Shown: piece by piece, positions 8,865 to 16,648 of the stretch
Layout of the letters: every line of letters begins with the position of its first letter
Position numbering within the stretch: position 1 is the stretch's first letter
Source: Kineosporiaceae bacterium
Lineage (GTDB): Bacteria; Actinomycetota; Actinomycetes; Actinomycetales; Kineosporiaceae
Direction of reading: 5' to 3'
Assembly (NCBI GenBank): GCA_016794595.1
Contig: JAEUJN010000012.1
Span: 122,813-186,812 of the forward strand
Length of the DNA: 64,000 nt
Notes under the pieces: generated by a model
Told to the model about the DNA's origin: nothing
Seen by the model: only the letters and a program-made list of their open reading frames with translations
The model's database searches: none
Made by a program: the position numbers and the translations under genes

Positions 8865-9051
8865 ATCCGCACACCTCGAGGACGTCGTCCGCGAGGCAAC
8901 TTCCTGGGGATTGGGGGCCGAGCCCGCACGACGCCACCTCGACGACGTCCTGGCCCGGCTGAACGCGGCGCTGGCCGGTGGCGCCGCCCGAGATGATCAA
9001 CGGGTGACCGAACTGGTCGCCTCCCGACTGGCCCGCCTGACCCGACCCTGA
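8857..9051 (+). pseudogene. HipA-like C-terminal remnant
   Basis: A 64-codon stretch (HLEDVVREATSWGLGAEPAR, then RHLDDVLARLNAALAGG, ending LARLTRP) resembles the helical C-terminus of HipA-family kinases. No kinase core is present and the upstream bases belong to the repeat, so this looks like the surviving 3' end of a toxin gene cut by the rearrangement that placed the repeat. A small helical orphan is the alternative. The 172 bases that follow, up to 9223, hold no gene I can support. Confidence 0.35.
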
Positions 9052-9223
9052 TCGGGCGGTGCGCAGCACCCACGGGACCACGTAGCCATCGGGCTGCCTA
9101 CCTCGAAGCAGTCGGCAGATCGATCCCGTCAACCGAATACACGGTGGTGAGGTCAGCAGCATCACCTCGAAGACCACCATCAGCCGCTTCAACGGCAGGG
9201 CAACCAAGCGGTTCCCGGCATCC

Positions 9224-11029
9224 TCAGGGACGCACCACTTTCGCGCTGCCACCACCTCGCCGCACCGGTTCGGCCGCTGCCAGCCACCGCCCGTGACCGA
9301 GAGCTTCCACACCGGTCACGGCACCGATCTCCGCCACGGGGGCGAAGGTGTGGCCGAGCGCCGCAAGACCCGCGGTCGGGAAGGCCGGTTCCGCCTGGGT
9401 GGCGGCCCCGTTGCGTTCACTGGCTCGGGCCGCCGCGATCGCCTCGGGCAGCGTCATGCCGAGGTCGAGCCGGTTGACCAGCGTCTGCAACACCGTGGTG
9501 ATGATCGTCGCCCCGCCCGGGGACCCTACGGCCAGAATGGGTTTGCCGTGCCGGAGCACGATGGTCGGGGCCATCGAGCTGCGCGGGCGCTTGCCCGGCG
9601 CGGGCAGGTTCGGGTCGTTGCCGCCCTGGGTGTCGGTGAAGTTGAAATCGGTCAGCTCGTTGTTGAGCAGGAATCCACGCCCCGGCACGGTGATGCCGCT
9701 GCCACCGGTCTGCTCGATGGTCAAGGTGTACGCCACCACGTTGCCCCAGCGGTCGGCGGTGGTCAGGTGCGTGGTCGACAGGCCTTCGCGTCCGGCGTCC
9801 CGGGCTGCCGTGGCGGCCGGCGGGCAGGGCGCGTGGGCGCCGTCCGGGCTGCCCGGCGCGATCGGTCGCGCCACGGTGGACGTCGGGCTGATCAGACACG
9901 CCCGCTCACCGGCGAAACCCTCCGAGAGCAGTTGCGCCAGAGGGACGTTCACCCGGTCGGGGTCACCGACGTACCGGTTGCGGTCGGCGAAGGCGAGCCC
10001 GCTCGCCTCGAGGTAGCGGTGCAGGGCTTGGGTGCGGTCGAGCGAGCCGAGGTCCGAGCGCTCGAGGATGTTCAGCGCCTCCCCCACGGTCGATCCCCCG
10101 CTGGACGGCGGCGCCATGCCGAAGACGTCGAGGCCCCGGTAGCCGACACGCGTCGGCGCACGGTCGATCGCGCGGTAGGCAGCCAGGTCGGCCTCGGTCA
10201 TCAGGCCGGGCCGGACGACGCGCGTGGCAGCCGGATCGACCGGCGGCGCGTGCACGGTCTTCACCAGGTCGGTGCCGATCTCGCCGTCGTAGAACACGCC
10301 GGTGCCCCGCTGACCGATCAACCGGTAGGTGGCGGCGAGGTCGGGATTGCGCAGCACGGTGCCGACCGCGGGCGGCTGGCCGCCGGGCAGGAAGAGCGCC
10401 CTGCTGGCGGGGAAGTCGGCGAAGCGGGCAGCGTTGTCCGCGGTCTGCTGGCGGAACGTCGCATCGACGACGAACCCCCGCTGGGCCACCGTGATCGCGG
10501 GTCGCAGCGCCTGGCTCAGCGACAGCGAACCCCACAGACGCAACGCTCTTTCCCAGGTGGCGGGCGTCCCGGGCACGCCGACGGAGAGCCCGCTGGTCAC
10601 CGCCTCCGGGAACGGGATCGGCACGCCGCCGGGCGCGAAGGTGTCGGACTGCATGGCGGCCGGAGCGGTCTCGCGGCCATCGATGGTGTGCACCCGGCGG
10701 GTCCGCGCGTCGTAGTACACGAAGAACCCGCCGCCACCGATACCGGCCGAGTACGGCTCGGTCACCCCGAGGGCCGCCGCCGCAGCGACCGCGGCGTCCA
10801 CCGCGTTGCCACCCCGCCGCAGGACGTCGATACCCGCCTGGGTGGCATCCGGATCGACGGTGGCCACCGCGCCGCCGGAACCGATGGCGGTCGGCTGCTT
10901 GTCCGGCGGTTTCGGCGCCGCCGCCACCGGCCCGGTGACGGCGCCGCAGGTGGCCAGGGCGAGCACGGCCACACCCACCCCTCGCACCAGCCCGCGCCTG
11001 CGCCTGGGGTCACTCCCGAACCGGCTCAT
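9224..11029 (-). CDS. ggt: Gamma-glutamyltransferase (secreted)
   Basis: The 601-residue precursor has an N-terminal signal peptide (RRRRGLVRGVGVAVLALATCG, cleavage probably after VAAA near residue 38). The large subunit begins with GGNAVDAAVAAAAALGVTEP, and the autoprocessing site is in GLSTTHLTTADRWGNVVAYT near residues 411-430, where the second Thr of the TTH motif becomes the N-terminal nucleophile. GSPGG and NNELTDF, which shape the gamma-glutamyl pocket, are present. It hydrolyses or transfers gamma-glutamyl groups from peptides outside the cytoplasm. A good ribosome-binding site (AGAGGGGA) precedes the ATG. Confidence 0.95.
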   Translation of the reverse strand: MSRFGSDPRRRRGLVRGVGVAVLALATCGAVTGPVAAAPKPPDKQPTAIGSGGAVATVDPDATQAGIDVLRRGGNAVDAAVAAAAALGVTEPYSAGIGGGGFFVYYDARTRRVHTIDGRETAPAAMQSDTFAPGGVPIPFPEAVTSGLSVGVPGTPATWERALRLWGSLSLSQALRPAITVAQRGFVVDATFRQQTADNAARFADFPASRALFLPGGQPPAVGTVLRNPDLAATYRLIGQRGTGVFYDGEIGTDLVKTVHAPPVDPAATRVVRPGLMTEADLAAYRAIDRAPTRVGYRGLDVFGMAPPSSGGSTVGEALNILERSDLGSLDRTQALHRYLEASGLAFADRNRYVGDPDRVNVPLAQLLSEGFAGERACLISPTSTVARPIAPGSPDGAHAPCPPAATAARDAGREGLSTTHLTTADRWGNVVAYTLTIEQTGGSGITVPGRGFLLNNELTDFNFTDTQGGNDPNLPAPGKRPRSSMAPTIVLRHGKPILAVGSPGGATIITTVLQTLVNRLDLGMTLPEAIAAARASERNGAATQAEPAFPTAGLAALGHTFAPVAEIGAVTGVEALGHGRWLAAAEPVRRGGGSAKVVRP

Positions 11030-11237
11030 CGTCGTCCCCTCTCGGTGGCGCCAAACTCACGGGACACGAGCACCCATGACGTAAATCCACGTGAACGGTG
11101 CATACCGGAACATTCGAGCAGCGTCGCGGCGAGGCGCCACCGCGGGCGGCCGAGGGGGCCCGGACTCAGGGCCGGCGTGCGACGGAACACGGCAGCGCTG
11201 CTGGTCGAGATCTCCCGGACGCGGCAGGGTAGGGAGC

Positions 11238-12890
11238 GTGACTACCGACGCCGCTCCCCTGGTCAGTTCCCGTCCCGAGTGGGCCGCGCTCGCGGCGCAC
11301 TCCACGTCGATGCGCGAGGTCCACCTGCGCGACCTGTTCGCCACCGATCCGACCCGCGGCGAGCGCTACACCGTCGAGGTGGCCGGGCTGCACCTCGACT
11401 ACGCCAAGCACCGGATCACCGACGAGACGCTCGACCTGCTGGTCGCGCTCGCCGAGGCGGTCGACCTGCGCGGCGCGACGCAGCGCATGATGACCGGCGC
11501 GAGGATCAACGTCACCGAGGGACGCGCCGTCCTGCACACCGCGCTGCGTGCCCCCGCCGACCGCGACATCGAGGTCGACGGGCGCAACGTCGTCCCGGAT
11601 GTTCATGCCGTGCTGGACGCCATGGCCGGCTTCGCCGAGCAGGTGCGCAGCGGCTCCTGGAAGGGCGTCACCGGCAAGGCGATCACCACCGTGGTGAACA
11701 TCGGCATCGGCGGCAGCGACCTCGGCCCGGCCATGGCCACCTTCGCCCTGGCTCCGTACGCGGCGGAGAGCCTCGACGTCCGGTTCGTCTCGAACGTGGA
11801 CGGCGACGACATCGCTCACAAGACAGCCGATCTGGACGCCGAGACCACGCTGTTCATCGTCGCCTCCAAGACCTTCACCACCCAGGAGACGATGACCAAC
11901 GCCGCCAGCGCGCGGGCCTGGCTGCTCGAACGGCTCGGCGCCGACGCGGGTGCGGACGCCGTGGCCCGGCACTTCGTCGCCGTCTCGACCGCCGCAGACG
12001 AGGTTGCCGCGTTCGGCATCGACACCGCGAACATGTTCGGCTTCTGGGACTGGGTCGGCGGGCGCTACTCCATGGACTCCGCCGTCGGGCTCTCGCTGAT
12101 GATCGCCATCGGCCCGGATGCGTTCCGGGACATGCTGTCCGGCTTCCGGGCCGTCGACGAGCACTTCGCCAGCGCGCCCTACCGCGAGAACGCCCCCGCG
12201 CTGATGGGGCTGCTCGGCATCTGGTACGGCAACTTCTTCGGCGCGCAGAGCCACGTCGTGCTGCCCTACGCGCAGTACCTGGACTCCTTCGCCGACTACC
12301 TGCAGCAGCTCGACATGGAGTCGAACGGCAAGTCGGTCACCATCGACGGCACCCGGGTCGACTACGAGACCGGCCCGGTGGTCTGGGGAACGCCGGGCAC
12401 CAACGGCCAGCACGCCTACTACCAACTGCTGCACCAGGGCACGAAGCTGATCCCGGCCGACTTCATCGGCTTCGTGCACCCGGGGGCCGAGGTCGGGGTG
12501 CACCACGACCTGCTGATGGCCAACTTCTTCGCCCAGACCGAGGCTCTCGCCTTCGGCAAGAGCGCGGCCGAGGTCGAGGCGGAGGGCGCGACCGGAGCGC
12601 TGATCGCCCACAAGACGTTCGAGGGCAACCGGCCGACCACCACGATCCTGGGCGAGAAGCTGACCCCGTTCACCCTCGGCGCCCTGATCGCGCTCTACGA
12701 GCACAAGGTCTTCACCCAGGGCATCATCTGGGGCCTGAACTCCTTCGACCAGTGGGGGGTTCAACTGGGCAAGGTGCTCGCGAACCGGATCGCCCCCGAG
12801 CTCACCTCGGACGCCGCCCCCGACCTGGCGCACGACTCCTCGACGAACGCGCTGATCCGCCGCTACCGCACCGCGCGGGGTCGCGCCTGA
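11238..12890 (+). CDS. pgi: Glucose-6-phosphate isomerase
   Basis: The 550-residue protein is the normal length for the long bacterial form. It converts glucose 6-phosphate and fructose 6-phosphate in the cytoplasm. Family signatures are visible: [14 protein letters not shown] near residue 155, [15 protein letters not shown] near 212, [12 protein letters not shown] near 325, and [16 protein letters not shown] near 381 with the catalytic Glu and His region. The start is GTG at 11238 ([15 protein letters not shown]), preceded by AGGGAG; the frame stays open upstream but encodes nothing protein-like there. It is transcribed divergently from ggt. Confidence 0.96.
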   Translation: MTTDAAPLVSSRPEWAALAAHSTSMREVHLRDLFATDPTRGERYTVEVAGLHLDYAKHRITDETLDLLVALAEAVDLRGATQRMMTGARINVTEGRAVLHTALRAPADRDIEVDGRNVVPDVHAVLDAMAGFAEQVRSGSWKGVTGKAITTVVNIGIGGSDLGPAMATFALAPYAAESLDVRFVSNVDGDDIAHKTADLDAETTLFIVASKTFTTQETMTNAASARAWLLERLGADAGADAVARHFVAVSTAADEVAAFGIDTANMFGFWDWVGGRYSMDSAVGLSLMIAIGPDAFRDMLSGFRAVDEHFASAPYRENAPALMGLLGIWYGNFFGAQSHVVLPYAQYLDSFADYLQQLDMESNGKSVTIDGTRVDYETGPVVWGTPGTNGQHAYYQLLHQGTKLIPADFIGFVHPGAEVGVHHDLLMANFFAQTEALAFGKSAAEVEAEGATGALIAHKTFEGNRPTTTILGEKLTPFTLGALIALYEHKVFTQGIIWGLNSFDQWGVQLGKVLANRIAPELTSDAAPDLAHDSSTNALIRRYRTARGRA

Positions 12891-12933
12891 GATATCTGGT
12901 CGCCACGAGCCGGTCTCTGCGTCCACAGCCGGG

Positions 12934-12966
12934 GCGCGTGACCCCACTCTCCACAGGGGTCCCGCG
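12934..12966 (+). terminator. Hairpin downstream of pgi
   Basis: GCGCGTGACCCC pairs with GGGGTCCCGCGC around a 10-nt loop with one bulge. There is no U-run, as is common in actinomycete terminators. It lies between pgi and the next plus-strand gene. Confidence 0.4.
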
Positions 12967-13007
12967 CCGGACCAGTCGCTCGCGGCCGGGCCGGGAAGGG
13001 TGCGACC

Positions 13008-14016
13008 ATGCCGCGCCCACCAACCCCCACCCCGACCCTGCACGCCGCCGCTCGGCCCGGCCGGAGCCACCCGTTCGACCTGCTCACCCTGGCCGGCGAC
13101 GGCCTGTTCAGCTGGACGGCAGCCATGGACGCCGGGGTGCACCCGAACGTCCTGCGGCGCGCGCTGCGTCAGGGTGAACTCGTCCGCCTGCGTCACGGCT
13201 GGTACACCCCGGCCGCCTCGCGTCGCACCCCCGAGGCGTGGCACGCGGTGCGCCTGCGGGCCGAACTGGCTGCCCGCTCCCCCGGCCTGGTGGCCACCCA
13301 CGACAGCGCCCTGGTGATGCTGGGCCTGCCCGTCCGCCCTGAACGGCTGTCGGCGGTGCACCTGGGCCGGATCGGTCCCGGGACGATCGGGCGGTCAGTG
13401 GTTCGGCGCGCAGGGCCCGACCCGGGTCCTCACCCGGGCATCGGGAGGGCCGGCCGCGCCTGCGTCGTCCATCGGGTGCCCGCTGGCGCGCGCCACGACG
13501 GCGGCTGTGTCGAACCGGCCTTCGCGGTGATCCAACTGGTCTGGACGCCGGGCCCCGTGAGGCGCTGGTCGCGGCCGATGCGGCCCTGCGCGTCGACCTG
13601 CTCACGTGCGAGGACCTCCACCGCGCGGCGGACGCCTATCAGCGGACGCTGGGCATCGCCGGGGTGCGGGGCGTGATCGCCTGGGCCACCGGGCGGGCGG
13701 AATCACCGGGCGAGTCCCGGCTGAGGTTCGTCCTGCGCAGTCTCGGCCACCAGGTCGAGGTGCAGGCCGCGGTGACGGCAGCGGGCCGCTCTACCGCGCC
13801 GACCTGCGGATCGTGGGATCCCGGCTGCTGATCGAGTACGACGGCGTCGGCAAGTACGACGATCCGCAGGAGCTGCGCCGGGAACGCTCGCGGGAGGCGT
13901 CGCTGCGCGCCGAGGGCTGGGAGTTCGCCCGGTTCGGCGCGGGCGACCTCGATTCCCCGCAGCTCGTGCGGCGACACGTCGACGCCGCGTTGGCGCGCTG
14001 CACTCGAACACCCTGA
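13008..14016 (+). pseudogene. Frameshifted AbiEi-like/DUF559 protein
   Basis: The 5' part encodes a winged-helix AbiEi-like domain (AMDAGVHPNVLRRALRQGEL, then RHGWYTP), the middle PREALVAADAALRVDLLT lies in another frame, and the 3' part LYRADLRIVGSRLLIEYDG followed by LRAEGWEFARFGAGDL is a DUF559-type endonuclease-like fold in the third frame. The changes fall near 13553 and 13770, each equal to one lost base, with a possible extra local shift around 13490-13520. This domain order is that of an abundant actinomycete family of unknown cellular role. Either the gene is dead or the assembly carries indels. The ATG has GGAAGGG upstream. Confidence 0.7.
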
Positions 14017-14053
14017 GGCTCCCGCGCAGCCCGCTGTCCGGGCCGGTACCTGG

Positions 14054-14207
14054 GCACTGGTGTCGCGAAACTGCACTGGTGCCCCGGACACTGCACTGTC
14101 GGGGCGATATACCACCAGAGCAGTGCAGTTTCGAACAGCACAGTGCAGGTTGGGACAGCACAGTGCAGGTTGGGAACACGCAGTGCAGTCTGGGCAGAAC
14201 AGTGCAC
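14054..14207. repeat. Bidirectional array of 20-bp-spaced CAGTGCAG motifs
   Basis: CTGCACTG-type words lie at about 14052, 14071 and 14091, and their reverse complement CAGTGCAG at 14121, 14141, 14161, 14181 and (degenerate) 14200. Spacing is 19-20 bp throughout. The bases between the words are partly conserved (GTTGGGACAGCA type). The innermost pair forms a perfect 13-bp inverted repeat, 14066-14078 against 14121-14133. The array fills the gap between the convergent pseudogene and phospholipase D-like gene. Confidence 0.85.
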
Positions 14208-14218
14208 CCCGAGCCACA

Positions 14219-15922
14219 TCAGCTGCCGGAGAACAGCTTCCGCTGACGCTCGCGCCACGATCCGGGCTCGTAGTAGCGCTCGGCCCAGGCGTCGGTGGGG
14301 TCGAGGTGGCCCATGGGCTGGCGCGCCCCCCGGTTCAGCTCGACGCCCTGCACCATCGCCCGGAAGGCGAAATGCATGAACAGCCGCTGGTACTCGGTCA
14401 GGTAGATGTCGGCCAGCCGCTGCACCGCCCGGCGCGAGCTGGCCCGGGTCCGCCCCGGACGGATGACCAGGGTGTTCTCCTCGTTGGTGGTGGTCGATGC
14501 CGTGGAGTAGTTCGCCGAGCCAGTGATCAGGGTCGGGTCGGCGGACAGCGGGTCCACCATGATGATCTTGGTGTGGATGTACTTGACGTGGGTGTTGAAC
14601 CCGGTCAGATGTTCACCGGCCCACTGGTCCAGCGCCGCTCCCGCCAGGTGGCTCCCGGTCGAGATCCGCACGTTCGGGTCGATCCGCGGAATGGCCGACC
14701 CCCGCGCGGGCACCTTCTCCAGCAGGACAGTCCGCACCACGGGTCGCACCACGCCCAGCCGGTCACGGAACACCTGGTGCAGCCCGAAGGCCCCGGTGAT
14801 GTGCGCCGAGGCCGCGCCACCGTCGAAGAGGTTCGCGTACCAGTCGAGCAGGGTCGAGGTGGTGGCCCGGGGAGAGAACACCGCCGTGATCCCGGCGGCC
14901 GCCGGCACCGCCTGCAGTGGCGGCTCCCCCTCGTGGACGACGCGCAGACCGGTGGTCGGCACCCCCTCGGCCAACCGTTGCCACTCCTCGGCGTACTGGC
15001 GGGCCACGGACCGGTCGCGGATCAGGTGCCCGACGTTGGAGTGCCCGTACACCCCGCCCCGGGTCAGGTTGGTCGACCCGGTCCAGACCGCCACCGGCTC
15101 GCCGTCCCTGGTCAGGACCAGGAACTTGTGATGGTGCAGGGCGCTCTTGTTCAGCGCGGTCCGCCAGTGGATCACGCCGTCGGCGTCCAGGCCGTGCTCG
15201 GCGGCGGCCGCCCGGGACTGTTCGGCGGTGCGGTCCTCCCCCTCCTCCGCCGGGGTGTCGCGGTCGCGACCGTGCACCACGAGCTGGACGTCGGCCCCGC
15301 GCTCGCGGGCCGCCGCCAGGGCCGAGAGCCCGGCCCGCCAGGTGAACTCGTAGAAGGCCCCTCGCAGCCCCCAGCCAGGTCCCAGTGCCTGCTCACAGAA
15401 CGCGACGAAGGCCTCCCCCAGCCCCCGGGAGAGCCAGACCATCACCGGGTGGTCCTCGGGCAGGTCACTGCCGGGCACGAAGTCGGGGAAGCGCCGCACG
15501 AACGCCTGCGACCCCGCGACCCCGCGGTTGAACCACACCCCGTGGAGGCCGTCGTCCTCGCTCTCGGTACTCACCGAGACCGCCACCGTGGCCAGCGGCA
15601 CCAGCGCCCCCGGGGCCCCGCCCAGGGCACTGATCTCGTAGGTGTAGTCGTGATCGGGCTTGGCGCTGTAGTCGCCCCACTGGAACGCCTGGATAGGGTG
15701 CTCCCGCGTGCTGTGCTCGGAGCCCGGCGGCGGGTCGCCGACCACCTCGGCGAACGTCTTCATACCCCGCAGCCAGAAGGTCTCGCCCTCGGTGTGGTCG
15801 GTCCGCCGGATGGCGAACCCCAGACACCCGGTCGGATCGGTCAGGGTCATGCCCAGCAACACCGTGTGGGTCCCGGCGACCGCCTGCACGGTCAGGCCAC
15901 CCTTGCTCCGACGTGTCCGCAT
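14219..15922 (-). CDS. Phospholipase D-like domain protein
   Basis: The 567-residue protein has two HKD-type motifs. One is HHHKFLVLTRDGEPVAVWTG near residue 260, followed by STNLT; the other is IHTKIIMVDPLSADPTLITG near 447, followed by SANYS. The N-terminal 170 residues look like a beta-rich domain. The superfamily includes phospholipases, nucleases and transferases, so the reaction cannot be fixed. No signal peptide is seen. The start chosen is ATG at 15922, with TACCGT 8 nt upstream; GTG at 15928 is in frame and possible. No partner gene is adjacent. Confidence 0.85.
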   Translation of the reverse strand: MRTRRSKGGLTVQAVAGTHTVLLGMTLTDPTGCLGFAIRRTDHTEGETFWLRGMKTFAEVVGDPPPGSEHSTREHPIQAFQWGDYSAKPDHDYTYEISALGGAPGALVPLATVAVSVSTESEDDGLHGVWFNRGVAGSQAFVRRFPDFVPGSDLPEDHPVMVWLSRGLGEAFVAFCEQALGPGWGLRGAFYEFTWRAGLSALAAARERGADVQLVVHGRDRDTPAEEGEDRTAEQSRAAAAEHGLDADGVIHWRTALNKSALHHHKFLVLTRDGEPVAVWTGSTNLTRGGVYGHSNVGHLIRDRSVARQYAEEWQRLAEGVPTTGLRVVHEGEPPLQAVPAAAGITAVFSPRATTSTLLDWYANLFDGGAASAHITGAFGLHQVFRDRLGVVRPVVRTVLLEKVPARGSAIPRIDPNVRISTGSHLAGAALDQWAGEHLTGFNTHVKYIHTKIIMVDPLSADPTLITGSANYSTASTTTNEENTLVIRPGRTRASSRRAVQRLADIYLTEYQRLFMHFAFRAMVQGVELNRGARQPMGHLDPTDAWAERYYEPGSWRERQRKLFSGS

Positions 15923-15930
15923 GCCCACTC

Positions 15931-15936
15931 ACGGTA
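15931..15936 (-). promoter_or_regulatory. -10 box of the phospholipase D-like gene
   Basis: TACCGT, 8 nt before the ATG at 15922; suggests a leaderless or nearly leaderless mRNA. Confidence 0.4.
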
Positions 15937-15989
15937 GGCATCCCTGCCACCGGTGACCAGCCCCGACCCTCTCGTCGACTGCGTGATGA

Positions 15990-16607
15990 TCAGGGGCCGA
16001 TGGTCCAGTCCCGGAACCGGACGTCGAAGCCCGAGCCCTGCGGCGAGGCGGCCATCGGCCCCACCGAGACCGGTAATCCGGGGGGCAGGTAGGCCATCCG
16101 GTGCGTCGTCCAGGACCCCGCGGTCACCTCGGCGGATTGCCCCCCTGACCCGCCCGTTCCCTGCCCGCCGGGCTCGCCCCCACCGGCGGAGTACTCGACC
16201 GTCAGGGCGTCACCGTGCCGACGCACCCTCAGGCGCAAGCCGTCCCCGGCTGCGAACCCCGGCAGCGGCGTGGTGCTCCAGTCCGAGACCGCGTGAGTGA
16301 CCACCGTGGACAGCGTGCAGGCGCCGTCGACGAGTTCGATCCCGCACTTGACCCAGCGCTCGGCGTCCAGCCGGATCATCAGGCCCGCCTGGTCGTACTG
16401 GTCGCGATACTCCCCGGTCACCGCGACCTCGCAGGTGAACTCGCCGGGGACCCGCATGCCGAAGTGGTGCCCGCTGTCCCGGGTGAACCCGTAGTGCGTC
16501 TGGCGCCAGAAATCGGTGTCAGGGTCGGTGGTCAGCAGCAGGTCGCTGCCCGCGCGTCGCCACCGGGCGGGTTCGTTCAGCCAGACGGCCTCACCATCGG
16601 ACATCAT
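15990..16607 (-). CDS. DUF1349 family protein (concanavalin-like fold)
   Basis: The 205-residue protein has the DUF1349 pattern: WLNEPARWRRAGSDLLLTTD at residues 8-27, then TDFWRQTHYGF, YDQAGLMIRLDAERWVKCGI and ELVDG. The family adopts a beta-sandwich lectin/glucanase-like fold; its function is not established. It is cytoplasmic, with no signal peptide. A glycine-rich loop (GGGEPGGQGTGGSGG, near residues 145-160) interrupts the C-terminal half. The tandem ATG ATG at 16607/16604 leaves the exact start open. Confidence 0.8.
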   Translation of the reverse strand: MMSDGEAVWLNEPARWRRAGSDLLLTTDPDTDFWRQTHYGFTRDSGHHFGMRVPGEFTCEVAVTGEYRDQYDQAGLMIRLDAERWVKCGIELVDGACTLSTVVTHAVSDWSTTPLPGFAAGDGLRLRVRRHGDALTVEYSAGGGEPGGQGTGGSGGQSAEVTAGSWTTHRMAYLPPGLPVSVGPMAASPQGSGFDVRFRDWTIGP

Positions 16608-16648
16608 GCGCTCAGTCTGTCGCGGATCAGCCCGGTTTCGGCACAGGC

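Noticed and set aside
5476..9051. Considered a defence island
   Set aside because: Apart from the DUF4143-type ATPase and a HipA-like scrap, no nuclease, methylase or other defence signature is present.
9095..9222. Possible protein remnant on the minus strand ending in TVYSVDGIDLPTASR
   Set aside because: It looks protein-like over about 20 residues, but a stop lies close upstream and no family is recognisable; it may be chance.
14054..14207. Array considered as a CRISPR
   Set aside because: The conserved word is only about 8 bp, the unit is 20 bp in total, the orientation flips in the middle and no cas genes are near.
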